Positions 27,374 to 37,008 of a stretch of 64,000 nucleotides of DNA are shown here, in pieces. Location of the stretch: contig OZ252216.1 of the NCBI GenBank assembly GCA_965248915.1, forward strand, positions 1,798,001-1,862,000, given 5' to 3'. How positions within the stretch are numbered: the stretch's first letter is position 1; every line of letters begins with the position of its first letter. The notes beneath the pieces are model-generated. The model saw only the letters and a list, made by a program, of their open reading frames with translations, did no database searches and was not told the DNA's origin. Made by a program: the position numbers and the translations under genes. This DNA is from CBDFLA01 sp965248915. GTDB lineage: Bacteria > Pseudomonadota > Alphaproteobacteria > M2410.

Positions 27374-28251
27374 TCGACGATCCCTCGGTACCAGAAGCTT
27401 GGAAAGTGTCCTTTCCTGCCGAAAAAGAAGACATGGACGAGATTACGGTCGCGCTTGAAAATCTGCTATACCCGGCACCACTGGCAGTCTCAGCATTTGA
27501 AGAGCGCGATCAGATCAGTTGGCGGATTGAGATCCTCTTTGCCAAGGAACCAAACCTCACAAATATCTCTCAAGTTGTTCCAATGGTTCAGTTGCAACAA
27601 CTGACATCGTCGCCTGTCGCCAAAGAGAATTGGGTAGAGAAGTCATTGAAGGATCTCAAGCCTGTTCAAGCTGGGCGGTTTTTGATCCACGGCAGTCACA
27701 ACACCATCAACCCCTCCGCGAACATTGTACCCCTGCTCGTTGATGCCGGACAGGCCTTCGGTACGGGACATCACGCAACGACGAAAGGCTGCTTGATCGC
27801 CATTGACAATATTGCCCATGATCGAAAAATCGAAAATGCGCTAGATCTCGGGTGCGGAACCGGCATCTTGGCGGTTGCTTTGGCCAAAGTCAGCGCCGCT
27901 CAGATATTGGCAAGTGATATAGATCCCGTTGCCGTTGAGGTAGCAGAAGAAGTGGCCGTATCGAACGAATGCACCTCTCGAATTCGCTTCGCGGTGGGCC
28001 CAGGCGTTTTGATTCCAGAAATCGAAACCGCCGCACCCTTTGACCTTGTGGTCGCCAACATCTTGGCAAAACCACTCCAGTTGCTGGCAAAGGACTTGTG
28101 GCCACTTATCCGACCGGGAGGCAACATTATCCTCTCTGGGCTCCTGACCAGCCAAGAAGACTCTGTCTTGTCCCTTTACACAGAACTCGGATTTCGCCTT
28201 TCGGACCGCATCACACTTGAGGAATGGTCGACCCTCGTGTTAGAGCGCTAG
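27370..28251 (+). CDS. prmA: Ribosomal protein L11 methyltransferase
   Basis: SAM-dependent trimethylation of ribosomal protein L11. It has 293 residues. The N-terminal domain is followed by the family segment DAGQAFGTGHHATTKGCL, the SAM motif ALDLGCGTGILAVALAK, the acidic loop ASDIDPVAVEVA and VVANILAKPLQLLA. It is translationally coupled to the helicase gene by an ATGA overlap and lies 19 bp before the aminopeptidase gene. Confidence 0.93.
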   Translation: MIDDPSVPEAWKVSFPAEKEDMDEITVALENLLYPAPLAVSAFEERDQISWRIEILFAKEPNLTNISQVVPMVQLQQLTSSPVAKENWVEKSLKDLKPVQAGRFLIHGSHNTINPSANIVPLLVDAGQAFGTGHHATTKGCLIAIDNIAHDRKIENALDLGCGTGILAVALAKVSAAQILASDIDPVAVEVAEEVAVSNECTSRIRFAVGPGVLIPEIETAAPFDLVVANILAKPLQLLAKDLWPLIRPGGNIILSGLLTSQEDSVLSLYTELGFRLSDRITLEEWSTLVLER

Positions 28252-28270
28252 ATCAAACCAGGAGAAACCC

Positions 28271-30094
28271 ATGTACCAGTCCTACAATATCAAATCTGAC
28301 AAAACCTTTGGGCAAAGGCACCTGCCCCTTTTGCGACAGGAGTTGAAAAACCAGGGACTGGACGGCTTCGTCATACCCCATGACGACGAATACAAAAATG
28401 AGTATCTCCCGGACTGTAGTGAGCGATTGCGATGGATCACAGGGTTTAGCGGATCGGCTGGCTTCGCCGTTGTCCTCACGAGCAAAGCTGCGGTCTTCGC
28501 GGATGGCCGGTACACCATCCAAGTTAACGAGCAAGTCGACAGCGACCTTTTCGAGATTTGTCACTACATTAAGTACCCACCTCACGAATGGCTCGCGAAA
28601 AACCTCTGGGATGACGCGAAGCTTGGTTACGATCCCTGGCTCCATACGGTCGATAGTGTCGAGCAAATGCAGAAGGTTTGCGAAAAAGCAGGGGCCACTC
28701 TTGTCGCTTGTGAGCGCAATCCTCTGGATACGGTTTGGGAAGATCGTCCCAATAAACCACTAACCCAGATGAAACCACACCCCACCGAGGTTTCCGGAGA
28801 ATCTACAGAAAGCAAACGCGTCCGCATCGGTGAGCAACTCAGCGACAAAGGGTCCGATGCTGTCGCGATTACATTTCCCGCATCCATCGCCTGGCTTTTT
28901 AATGTTCGCGGTGGCGATGTTGCACACACGCCTGTAAGTCTGGCGCAAGCACTTCTCCACAAAGACGGAACCGCTGACCTTTTTGTTGACCCAAGAAAGG
29001 TCACGAAAGAAGTCGAGGCTCATTTGGGTAACTCCGTTTCCATCCGGCCAGAAGAAGAACTCAAGGTCGCACTAGAAACCCTTGGATCAGATGGAAAGAT
29101 CGTTGAAGTTGACCCCTCCAACGCACCTTCCTGGTTCTTTGATCGGCTGAAGGGCGCCGGTGCGAGTGTCCGCAAAGCACTAGATCCCTGCATATACCCA
29201 CGCGCCCAAAAGAACGAAACTGAACGTGAAGGCGCAAGACAAGCACACATTCAAGACGGCGCCGCCATGGCGAAGTTTCTTCATTGGCTGTCGATTAAAG
29301 CGCCAAAAGGTGAGCTTGATGAAATCAAAGCCGCCAAAAAACTTGAAGAAATCCGTATCGCCAATGGCATGTTGGAAGACATCAGTTTCACGACCATTTC
29401 TGGCGCCGGACCCAATGCCGCACTGCCCCACTATTCGGTCAATGTAGAAAGCAATCTGCCAATCAAAATTGACTCAATCTATTTGGTGGATTCTGGCGGG
29501 CAATACCTAAGCGGCACCACAGACATTACGCGAACGATTGTTGTGGGCTCCCCAACAGATGAAATGAAAGATCGATTCACCCGGGTCCTCAAAGGACATA
29601 TTGGGATTTCCGCATGCCGGTTTCCATCAGGCACTTCCGGACTTCACATCGATGTCCTTGCGAGACACGCCATGTGGCAGGCCGGATTGGATTATGATCA
29701 CGGTACCGGTCACGGTGTAGGGTCTTATCTGGGTGTCCACGAAGGTCCCCAGAGCATTTCCCGATCGCCAAAATCAGCCACCGCGCCTTTAAAGGAAGGA
29801 ATGATTCTTTCAAACGAACCGGGCTATTACAAACAAGGCGAATACGGCATCCGCATCGAAAACCTTCTACTTGTAACACCGCTGCAAGAAATCGAAGGCG
29901 GGGAGCGGCCGATGCACGGATTTGAGGTCCTAACGTTCTGCCCTATTGACTTGAATCTTGTTGACGTTGATCTGCTGTCGCTCTTCGAGAAGCACTGGCT
30001 CAACAAGTATCATGAGGAGGTTTCGCAAAAGATCTCACCCTTGGTTGAGGGGGAAGTCAAAGATTGGCTCAAAGCTGCAACATCGCCGATTTAG
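28271..30094 (+). CDS. Aminopeptidase P (Xaa-Pro aminopeptidase), M24B family
   Basis: Removes an N-terminal residue preceding proline. It has 607 residues, the long three-domain form. Two creatinase-like N-terminal domains (to about 310) are followed by the pita-bread metallopeptidase. Dinuclear metal ligands are in DSGGQYLSGTTDITRT (two Asp), HGTGHGVGSYLGVHEGP (His), NEPGYYKQGEYGIRIEN (two Glu). GGAGAAA ribosome-binding site before the ATG. Cytoplasmic; no signal peptide. It converges on ligA with a 13-bp gap. Confidence 0.93.
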   Translation: MYQSYNIKSDKTFGQRHLPLLRQELKNQGLDGFVIPHDDEYKNEYLPDCSERLRWITGFSGSAGFAVVLTSKAAVFADGRYTIQVNEQVDSDLFEICHYIKYPPHEWLAKNLWDDAKLGYDPWLHTVDSVEQMQKVCEKAGATLVACERNPLDTVWEDRPNKPLTQMKPHPTEVSGESTESKRVRIGEQLSDKGSDAVAITFPASIAWLFNVRGGDVAHTPVSLAQALLHKDGTADLFVDPRKVTKEVEAHLGNSVSIRPEEELKVALETLGSDGKIVEVDPSNAPSWFFDRLKGAGASVRKALDPCIYPRAQKNETEREGARQAHIQDGAAMAKFLHWLSIKAPKGELDEIKAAKKLEEIRIANGMLEDISFTTISGAGPNAALPHYSVNVESNLPIKIDSIYLVDSGGQYLSGTTDITRTIVVGSPTDEMKDRFTRVLKGHIGISACRFPSGTSGLHIDVLARHAMWQAGLDYDHGTGHGVGSYLGVHEGPQSISRSPKSATAPLKEGMILSNEPGYYKQGEYGIRIENLLLVTPLQEIEGGERPMHGFEVLTFCPIDLNLVDVDLLSLFEKHWLNKYHEEVSQKISPLVEGEVKDWLKAATSPI

Positions 30095-30107
30095 GTATCG
30101 GTTGCAT

Positions 30108-32231
30108 TCAAGCCCCAATCAAGGTCAACCACTCTTCTTCAGTCATGGTCTTAACGTCGAGATCTTGCGCTTTCTTCAACTTGGAACCAGCCCCTGGGCC
30201 CGCCACAAGGATGTCGGTTTTCGCCGACACAGAGCCTGAAACCTTGGCGCTCAGTGATTCTGCCTTTGCCTTTGCTTCCGCGCGCGTCATCTTCTCAAGC
30301 TTGCCGGTAAAGACCACGGTCTTCCCGGCAACCGGGCTCGAGGAATCGGTCGCCGGCAGTGGCATGGCTTTCACCCTCTCTGCCAGCGCTTTAAACGCAT
30401 CCACATTGTGCGGCTCACCAAAGAACTCGACAATAGCATTGGCCACCGTTTCCCCGATGCCGTCGATCGCAAGCAGGTCTTGGTATGCCTCTGATGATTT
30501 GCCCTGTGTCTCCTTCATGGCGACCAAAAGACTATCAAAATCCACATAAACTCGGGCTAAGAGGCGGGCTGTTGTTTCGCCCACATGACGAATGCCAAGG
30601 GCGAACAAGAATCGATCGAAATCGATCTCACGCTTTTCATCAATCGCCGCAAAAAGGTTTGCGGCCGAAGTCTCACCCCACCCCTCACGCGTCTCCAGCG
30701 GCGTCTCAACGGTTGCGTTGTTCTTCTCAAGATCGAAAATGTCAGAAGGTTGTTTGACCAAACCAAGTTCAAAAAAGGACTCAATCTGTTTGGCACCAAG
30801 ACCCTCAATGTCATAAGCCGCACGCGACACAAAGTGCTTCAAGCGTTCTACGGTCTGAGCCGCGCAAATCAACCCGCCAGTACATCGACGAACCACATCT
30901 TCCTTGCCTGTCTTCTCGTTTTTCTCCCGAACAGCATGACTACCGCATACCGGACAGATTCTTGGAAAGTCGAACTTGCGTGCATTCTTCGGCCTCTTGT
31001 CCTCAACAAAGCGAACAATTTGCGGAATCACATCGCCAGCTCGTTGCACGACCACCGTATCGCCGATCAACACGCCCAACCGGTCAATTTCATCTTCGTT
31101 GTGCAATGTCGCATTTGAGACCACAACGCCACCCACTGTAACTGGCTTAAGCTTGGCGACCGGGGTCAACGCCCCAGTTCGGCCAACCTGGATTTCGATG
31201 TCTTCCAAGACTGTGATCGCTTGCTCCGGCGGGAATTTATGCGCGATGGCCCATCTAGGTGAACGCGACACAAAGCCTAAACGTTCCTGCCAATCCAACC
31301 GGTCGACCTTGTAGACCACACCGTCAATGTCATAGCCGAGGATCGCTCGTTGTTCCTCAATCTGTTTGTACCGGTCTATGGCTGACTGAACGCTATCAAC
31401 GCGCCGCATCAATTCGTTGGTTGCAAATCCCCATTTGGTGAGTTGCGCGACGGCGCCAAATTGTGTGTCAGAAATCACCCCACTCACCTCCCCCCAGGCA
31501 TAAGCGAAGAAATGTAACGGCCGTCCCGCTGTAATACGTGAGTCGAGTTGGCGGAGAGAGCCTGCAGCAGCATTGCGCGGATTTGCAAAAGGAGGTTTTT
31601 CTTGCGCCTCTTTTTGTTTGTTGAGGGCGGTAAAGTCGGCATGTGACATATACACTTCACCACGCACCTCCAAAACATCAGGAAACTTGTTTCCCTTCAA
31701 TTTCTTTGGAACATCTCGAACTGCCTTCAAGTTAGCTGTAACATTCTCCCCAACTTGGCCATCACCGCGCGTGACACCTTGGACGAGTATTCCCTTCTCA
31801 TACCGCAGTGAAGCGGAAAGCCCATCGATCTTTGGTTCGGCCGTGAGAGCGAGCTCCTCATCAGCAGAAAGATCAAGAAAACGCCGGACTCTTCCGACAA
31901 ACTCTGACACATCATTGTCGTCAAAGGCATTGTCAAGCGACAACATCGCCTTGGCATGTTTGACTTTCTCGAATTTCTCCGTCGGCTGAAACCCCACGCG
32001 CAACGATGGGCTATCAGTTCTTTGGAGATGCGGAAACCGACTTTCGATCAATGTATTTCGTTTCCGGAGTGCATCATACGCAGCGTCAGACACGACCGGC
32101 GCATCCTTTCCGTGATAAGCAAGGTCATGTTCAGCGATTACTGCGGCAAGACGTTCAAGTTCCTTCTTCGCAGAATTCTCATCCAACCTGTCGACAGGAG
32201 TGTTCGCCAAGACATCCGACTTCTTTGCCAT
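30108..32231 (-). CDS. ligA: NAD+-dependent DNA ligase
   Basis: Seals nicks in replication and repair using NAD+. The adenylated Lys134 lies in EPKIDGLSAS. OB domain, a Cys4 zinc finger (CPVCG...CTGGLICAAQ), helix-hairpin-helix repeats (LLAIDGIGETVANAIVEFF) and a C-terminal BRCT domain (about 630-707; VVFTGKLEKMTRAEAK) follow in order. With the ATG at 32231 it has 707 residues; a GTG one codon earlier is also possible. The ATG shares one base with the recN TGA, so the two are translationally coupled. Confidence 0.96.
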   Translation of the reverse strand: MAKKSDVLANTPVDRLDENSAKKELERLAAVIAEHDLAYHGKDAPVVSDAAYDALRKRNTLIESRFPHLQRTDSPSLRVGFQPTEKFEKVKHAKAMLSLDNAFDDNDVSEFVGRVRRFLDLSADEELALTAEPKIDGLSASLRYEKGILVQGVTRGDGQVGENVTANLKAVRDVPKKLKGNKFPDVLEVRGEVYMSHADFTALNKQKEAQEKPPFANPRNAAAGSLRQLDSRITAGRPLHFFAYAWGEVSGVISDTQFGAVAQLTKWGFATNELMRRVDSVQSAIDRYKQIEEQRAILGYDIDGVVYKVDRLDWQERLGFVSRSPRWAIAHKFPPEQAITVLEDIEIQVGRTGALTPVAKLKPVTVGGVVVSNATLHNEDEIDRLGVLIGDTVVVQRAGDVIPQIVRFVEDKRPKNARKFDFPRICPVCGSHAVREKNEKTGKEDVVRRCTGGLICAAQTVERLKHFVSRAAYDIEGLGAKQIESFFELGLVKQPSDIFDLEKNNATVETPLETREGWGETSAANLFAAIDEKREIDFDRFLFALGIRHVGETTARLLARVYVDFDSLLVAMKETQGKSSEAYQDLLAIDGIGETVANAIVEFFGEPHNVDAFKALAERVKAMPLPATDSSSPVAGKTVVFTGKLEKMTRAEAKAKAESLSAKVSGSVSAKTDILVAGPGAGSKLKKAQDLDVKTMTEEEWLTLIGA

Positions 32232-33937
32232 CACCGACCGCTCCCTGCGATCAACTGGTCAGCAGCAGCTCTCGCCTCTTCAGTGACTAAGGCCCCTGCC
32301 AACATGCGTGCGATCTCTTCCCGGCGATGAACTTCAACCAGCTCTGACACGTTGGTCACAGTCTCACGCCCTGTGGTCTTGCCCTTGCGTTCTCGTTCTG
32401 CCTTTTCAATCTTCCAATGATGGCTTGCCCGTGCCGCCACTTGCGGCGAGTGCGTTACCACCAGTATTTGAGCCTCACCCGCCAACCGCGCCAATCGCTC
32501 ACCAACCGCGGCCGCGACCGCACCGCCAACACCTTGATCAACTTCATCAAAGATCAATGTGGCCGAACTCCCTTTAGTCGCAAGAGCAACTTTGAGCGCA
32601 AGAATAAACCTCGCCAATTCACCCCCCGATGCGATTTGGATCATAGGCCCAAGGGGCGTGCCAGGATTTGTCGAAACGTGGAAGACAATTTGATCAAGTC
32701 CATCAGGTCTCGCATTTTCCACATCTAACTCTTTCACCACAGTCTTGAACATGGCTTTGTCGAGCTTTAGGGGTCCCAACTCACGAGAGATAACACCATC
32801 GAGTTTGCCTGCAGCCTTAACCCGTTTCTGATGAAGCTCTTGGGCCAGCGTAACATAAGAGGCGCAAGCCTCCTCAACCTCCCGTTCAAGTTCGTCCAGA
32901 CGCTCCACACCCATCTCGGCTGTTTCGAGACGCTTGGCGATATCTTCGAGCAATGTTGGCAGATCTTCGCTTTGCACAGAGTGCTTTCGGGCGACAGCTC
33001 GCAAGGCAAAGAGCCTTTCTTCGGATTGCTCAAGCTCGGACGGATTGAACTCAAATGACAAAATGGCAGCTGAAAGTTCTGACTGTGCTTCCGCGGCCTC
33101 TGACAATGTCCGGTCTAGGGCTGCGATCGCGGCGTCCAAATGCTCACCTGCTTTGTCTTTTGATTGCTCCAGCCGACGAAGTGCGCTACTCAGTCGCGAA
33201 ATTAGTCCTTTGCCGCCATCAAATTCGCGCTTCGCTGCATCAAGATCGTCAACAATCTTCTCCGCATGCATCATCAAAGTTCGCTTCTGAGCGAGCTCTG
33301 CTTCTTCCCCACTTTGCGGATCCAATTGCCGCAATTCCTCAAGAACATGCGCATAGTAGTCGGCTTGAGCGCGCGCTTCGGCTATGCCCAATCGTGTTTC
33401 GTCAAGCAAGCGCACCGCCTCCTGCCAGCGCTCATAAGTCGCGCGCACTGCATTGAGGTCTTTCTTGTACCCGCCGAAGACATCCAGAAGCGCCCGGTGC
33501 GAGGAAGCATTGAGCAGACCGCGATCATCATGCTGCCCATGAACTTCGAGGAGGGATGCGCCAACTTCTCTCAGAAGAGACACGCTTACCGGAACATCGC
33601 AAATGAAGGCGCGGCTTCGCCCATCGTTACTTTGAATCCGCCTCAGTAAGACCTCGCAAGCGGAATTCGTGGAATCAATGTCCACACCATGATCAGTCAA
33701 CAGGGCAATGCAGGGATGAGATAGCGGCACTTCAAAGAGCGCACTTGCGCTTCCCTGATCCGCTCCGGCTCGCACCAAGCTCTTATCTGCCCGCGCGCCG
33801 GTTGCGAGACCCAATGCGTCCAGCAATATGGATTTCCCTGCGCCAGTTTCTCCCGTCAAAACGGTCAATCCGGCCCGCAGGTCCATATCCAATTCGTCGA
33901 TGAGAACAATGTCGCGAATGGAAAGAGCGACAAGCAT
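32231..33937 (-). CDS. recN: DNA repair protein RecN
   Basis: SMC-like ATPase acting in double-strand break repair. It has 568 residues. Walker A GETGAGKS is at residues 29-36, a long coiled-coil region spans roughly 150-370, the ABC signature is ASGGELARFILALK and Walker B is LIFDEVDQGVGG. It is the gene between bamD and ligA in the conserved alphaproteobacterial order bamD-recN-ligA. No SOS box was identified upstream. Confidence 0.95.
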   Translation of the reverse strand: MLVALSIRDIVLIDELDMDLRAGLTVLTGETGAGKSILLDALGLATGARADKSLVRAGADQGSASALFEVPLSHPCIALLTDHGVDIDSTNSACEVLLRRIQSNDGRSRAFICDVPVSVSLLREVGASLLEVHGQHDDRGLLNASSHRALLDVFGGYKKDLNAVRATYERWQEAVRLLDETRLGIAEARAQADYYAHVLEELRQLDPQSGEEAELAQKRTLMMHAEKIVDDLDAAKREFDGGKGLISRLSSALRRLEQSKDKAGEHLDAAIAALDRTLSEAAEAQSELSAAILSFEFNPSELEQSEERLFALRAVARKHSVQSEDLPTLLEDIAKRLETAEMGVERLDELEREVEEACASYVTLAQELHQKRVKAAGKLDGVISRELGPLKLDKAMFKTVVKELDVENARPDGLDQIVFHVSTNPGTPLGPMIQIASGGELARFILALKVALATKGSSATLIFDEVDQGVGGAVAAAVGERLARLAGEAQILVVTHSPQVAARASHHWKIEKAERERKGKTTGRETVTNVSELVEVHRREEIARMLAGALVTEEARAAADQLIAGSGR

Positions 33938-33965
33938 AGGCTGGCTCCATCAGCCAATAGTCAGA

Positions 33966-34784
33966 CTAAAAGACGCGGTTGAACGCCCGCATAATCCAAG
34001 AGTTTTCGTCTGCCTCGGGTTGAAGATCTTTCTTCTGCAACAAAGCATAACTGTCTTCATACCAATTTTCACCGGGGTAGTTGAAACCAAGAACCGCCGC
34101 GGAAACCTGCGCTTCGCGATCGATCCCCATGGCCAAATACGTTTCCGTCACTCTGTGCAATGCTTCTGGCACATGCGATGTCGTTTGATATTTCTCAATA
34201 ACCGTCCGAAAACGGTTGATCGCCGCAATGTAATTGTGTTGACGCTGATAGTACCGTCCAACGGCCATTTCCTTGCCGGCCAAATGGTCTTGCGTCATAT
34301 CGATTTTGAGTTTCGCATCTCGTGCATACTCAGAATTCGGAAAACGCCTTATGACATCCGCAAGTGCGTTCGCCGCATCAACGGTCATTTGTTGATCACG
34401 ACCCACATCTGAAATCTGCTCGTAGTGGCAAACAGCTCTTAGGTAATAAGCGTAAACCACGTCCTCATTGCCCGGATGCAGCGAGATGAAGCGATTCACA
34501 GACCCAATGGCCTGATCGTACTTGTTTGCCATGTAATAGGAATACGCAGAGAGCAGCATCGCCCGACGCGCCCACACAGAATAGGGGTGTTGGCGTTCAA
34601 CCTCATCGAAGAACAAAGCAGCCCTCGTGTAGCGTTTGCTGGCCAGCTCATCGAGCGCAAGATTGTAGATCGACTCGACAGGGCGCTCGACATACTCCAG
34701 CTCTTCGTTCTTTTCGCCCGCACACGCAGTCATTCCAAGCAATGCGAACAAAGCAAGCGCTACTTTCCAATTTGCCTTCACCAT
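33966..34784 (-). CDS. bamD: Outer-membrane assembly lipoprotein BamD
   Basis: Essential lipoprotein of the BAM complex that inserts beta-barrel proteins. The signal peptide ends in the lipobox LGMTAC, with Cys at residue 21. TPR repeats follow (ESIYNLALDELASKRYTRAALFFDEVERQHPYSVWA and FISLHPGNEDVVYAYYLRAVCHY are diagnostic). Length 272 residues. It is the first gene of the bamD-recN-ligA run and is divergent from the XRE regulator. Confidence 0.95.
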   Translation of the reverse strand: MVKANWKVALALFALLGMTACAGEKNEELEYVERPVESIYNLALDELASKRYTRAALFFDEVERQHPYSVWARRAMLLSAYSYYMANKYDQAIGSVNRFISLHPGNEDVVYAYYLRAVCHYEQISDVGRDQQMTVDAANALADVIRRFPNSEYARDAKLKIDMTQDHLAGKEMAVGRYYQRQHNYIAAINRFRTVIEKYQTTSHVPEALHRVTETYLAMGIDREAQVSAAVLGFNYPGENWYEDSYALLQKKDLQPEADENSWIMRAFNRVF

Positions 34785-35168
34785 CAGTCCTTTACCTAAC
34801 TACTTCCCCAACAATCTTCGGCCCATAAGGCCTTAATCGCATGCCGAGGTCAAATTACCAAATTGCCAGCAAATATGCCGTCCCCCGACGCGTTTTCGAC
34901 GCCTGTTCTAAACCAATGCGCGCCTTGTGGCCACCCAGATCTGGAACCGTAACTCCCTCAAACCCTCCAACAACTTTCAACAAAATTGCCAGTTTTCCGC
35001 CATTTACGCGGGCAACGGGAATTTGAACGAAAGAGGAGGCATAAGATGTGCTACAATACCCACGTTCCTACCGGCTACATGACGGCCCTTGGCGGATCCA
35101 CAACAACTCATTCCGCCCGCAGGGCTTAGCCAGAGATCCCCGTGGATCTGAGGTCAGGAGGTGAATTC
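34785..35168. other. Divergent intergenic region between bamD and the XRE regulator
   Basis: 384 bp without a conventional gene. It must hold the bamD promoter (minus) and the regulator promoter (plus), but I see no convincing -35/-10 pair. It contains a 27-codon ORF with a strong ribosome-binding site (listed separately) and a small inverted repeat, AGATCC-CCGT-GGATCT at 35134-35149, just before the regulator's ribosome-binding site; this could be an operator. Confidence 0.5.
35046..35129 (+). CDS. Possible 27-residue leader peptide upstream of the XRE gene
   Basis: A very strong Shine-Dalgarno (AGAGGAGG at 35032-35039) lies 6 nt before an ATG that opens a 27-codon frame ending in TAG. The product begins MCYNTHVPTGYMTALGG and ends STTTHSARRA. 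It has no hydrophobic segment and matches nothing I know. It ends about 40 bp before the regulator's GTG. The strength of the ribosome-binding site, not the peptide itself, is the evidence; it may be a regulatory upstream ORF. Confidence 0.4.
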   Translation: MCYNTHVPTGYMTALGGSTTTHSARRA

Positions 35169-35636
35169 GTGTCAGAGAGTGTGACGAGTGGCAGCAGGTT
35201 GGCCCATCAAATTGATGAGCATGTCGGTCGACGAATCCGACTTCGTCGGACACTCCTAGGATTGACCCAAGAGCAATTGGCAGCTGCATTAGCCATTTCT
35301 TATCAACAAGTTCAAAAATATGAAACCGGAGCGAACCGCGTGAGCGCCGGTCGGCTCTATCAAATCGCACAACATCTAAGCGTCGAAGTTGGATACTTCT
35401 TCGAAGGTCTTGAGCCAACTGGTGATCAAGATCGACTTCCTCATGGTGGTCGCAATCGCCCGGCAATCGAGCTAGTCAAAAACTTCTCCGAAATTGACGA
35501 CCCATCAGTACGCGGCGCCGTCTCGAATCTCGTACGGACGCTCACGACCCGACAAGATCAATCTCCTTCTCAAGAAGAAGAGACGTCCGGTCATGAGGTC
35601 GAAGCTGGAAATACAAATCACTTGAAAGCAAGTTGA
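35169..35636 (+). CDS. XRE-family helix-turn-helix transcriptional regulator
   Basis: Residues about 12-75 form a Cro/CI-type HTH: VGRRIRLRRTLLGLTQEQLAAALAISYQQVQKYETGANRVSAGRLYQIAQHL. A low-complexity acidic tail rich in Gln and Glu follows. Regulators of this form are very common in alphaproteobacteria. The frame is open from 35142, but GTG at 35169 is preceded by AGGAGGTG at 35156-35163, so I use it (155 residues). It lies between bamD and lpxC on the opposite strand. Target genes unknown. Confidence 0.88.
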   Translation: MSESVTSGSRLAHQIDEHVGRRIRLRRTLLGLTQEQLAAALAISYQQVQKYETGANRVSAGRLYQIAQHLSVEVGYFFEGLEPTGDQDRLPHGGRNRPAIELVKNFSEIDDPSVRGAVSNLVRTLTTRQDQSPSQEEETSGHEVEAGNTNHLKAS

Positions 35637-35653
35637 GACTGAGGATCACGCAC

Positions 35654-35686
35654 AAAAAAAGCGGTCCACATTTTTCGTGAACCGCT
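35654..35686 (-). terminator. Rho-independent terminator of lpxC
   Basis: On the minus strand AGCGGTTCAC and GTGGACCGCT form a 10-bp stem with one mismatch around a 7-nt loop, followed by seven T residues. It lies 25 bp past the lpxC stop and close to the end of the convergent XRE gene, for which it may also slow transcription. Confidence 0.85.
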
Positions 35687-35711
35687 CATCGCATTTTCAT
35701 TTCAGACGCGA

Positions 35712-36647
35712 CTAGTCCATCGCAACTTCAAAACTGCCTGTGTCTTCATTTGCAGGAACGTAAGTCATTGGACGTGCTTCAACCTCTTCCACCAAGGTCC
35801 AGCAATCAGGATTGTCAAACAGTGCTCTAAGAACCGCATTGTTCAGACCATGGCCGGATCTAATGCCAACGAAGTGCCCGATAATCGGCGCCCCGGCAAG
35901 ATAAAGATCGCCAATAGCATCAAGGACTTTATGACGAACAAACTCGTCACTGAATCGCAAGCCATCCTCGTTCAAAATGGATTCGCCATCAATAACGATT
36001 GTATTTTCGAGAGCACCGCCTTGGGCCAAACCAATTGAGCGCAACTGCTCGACATCCTTCAAATATCCAAAGGTGCGCGCTTGCGACAACTCTTCTTTGA
36101 ATGTTTCAGAAGACAGATCAAAGGAATACCGTTGCCTGCGTATAACAGGACAATCAAAATCAATCTCGAAGTCTGCGGTAAAGCCGTCTGCAGGATGAAG
36201 TTCGGCACGCTTCTCAGCATCTTCAACAATAATCGGCGTCAATATCTTGATAAACTTGCGTGTCTTGGGAAGCGACTTGATACCTGCACATTCAACCAAG
36301 GAAACGAAGGTCTTTGAACTTCCATCCATGATGGGAACTTCCGGCCCATCTAACTCAACAATGAGATTATCGACACCAAGACCGGCCAACGCTGCCATAA
36401 GGTGTTCGATTGTTGAAACCGATGTGCCAGCTTCATTTGCGATCGTTGTTCCAAGCATCGTCTCGCCGACCGAGTCAAAGCTCGCCTTAACAACTGATAC
36501 AGACTCGTCAACATCAACGCGGCGAAACTCGATCCCAGTATCAGCATCTGCTGGATCCAAAGTCATGCGCACGTTTTGACCGCTATGCAAACCAACTCCG
36601 GTACATACGATCTTGTTCTTAATCGTCGTTTGAAGAGAGACCGCCAA
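35712..36647 (-). CDS. lpxC: UDP-3-O-acyl-N-acetylglucosamine deacetylase
   Basis: Committed step of lipid A synthesis, a zinc amidase. It has 311 residues. Zinc ligands are in STIEHLMAALAGLGVDN (His) and VRHKVLDAIGDLYLAG (His and Asp), and the catalytic His is in SGHGLNNAVLRALF. The start codon is TTG at 36647 with AGAGGA upstream. An acidic/Asn-rich tail after residue 295 is short and of unknown importance. It lies beyond ftsZ at the end of the dcw region, as in many proteobacteria. Confidence 0.95.
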   Translation of the reverse strand: MAVSLQTTIKNKIVCTGVGLHSGQNVRMTLDPADADTGIEFRRVDVDESVSVVKASFDSVGETMLGTTIANEAGTSVSTIEHLMAALAGLGVDNLIVELDGPEVPIMDGSSKTFVSLVECAGIKSLPKTRKFIKILTPIIVEDAEKRAELHPADGFTADFEIDFDCPVIRRQRYSFDLSSETFKEELSQARTFGYLKDVEQLRSIGLAQGGALENTIVIDGESILNEDGLRFSDEFVRHKVLDAIGDLYLAGAPIIGHFVGIRSGHGLNNAVLRALFDNPDCWTLVEEVEARPMTYVPANEDTGSFEVAMD

Positions 36648-37008
36648 GATCTGATCCTCTCGATTGCTCGCGTTTCAATCCCACAGCGGTCTGGTCAATG
36701 ACCCAATTTCCGCCCCCCAATGAATAACGTCCAAATCCGAACAACCCGTATCAACCCCGTAGACGCTATTCCAAGCCTGATATACCGAGCCCACCAAAGG
36801 TGAACAAATAACCTTTTCTTTCCGAATGTTACACGGCCAAGCATCCTCATTAACCTCTTGATGCATAAGAGTTATTTCTGAAAATATTGCTGGAATTCAG
36901 TGATCAACAAACGAGCAGTCTCAGACCCAAATTTGGCACGAAACATGCCTTTGGACAGACGTTCAAGTGCCGTCTGCCACATCGAGTTAGAGATCGTTGA
37001 ATTTGGGC
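36648..37008. other. Intergenic region upstream of lpxC
   Basis: 361 bp without a supportable gene; the open frames here have no recognisable product. It presumably holds the lpxC promoter on the minus strand, but I see no clear consensus. Two imperfect dyads are visible: TAAC(C)TCTT-GATGCAT-AAGAGTTA at 36852-36875 and AAAGGT-9 nt-ACCTTT at 36796-36816. Either could be a protein-binding site. Confidence 0.4.

Noticed and set aside
36675..36866. 63-codon ORF upstream of lpxC
   Set aside because: No ribosome-binding site, no recognisable domain, and it occupies the likely promoter region.
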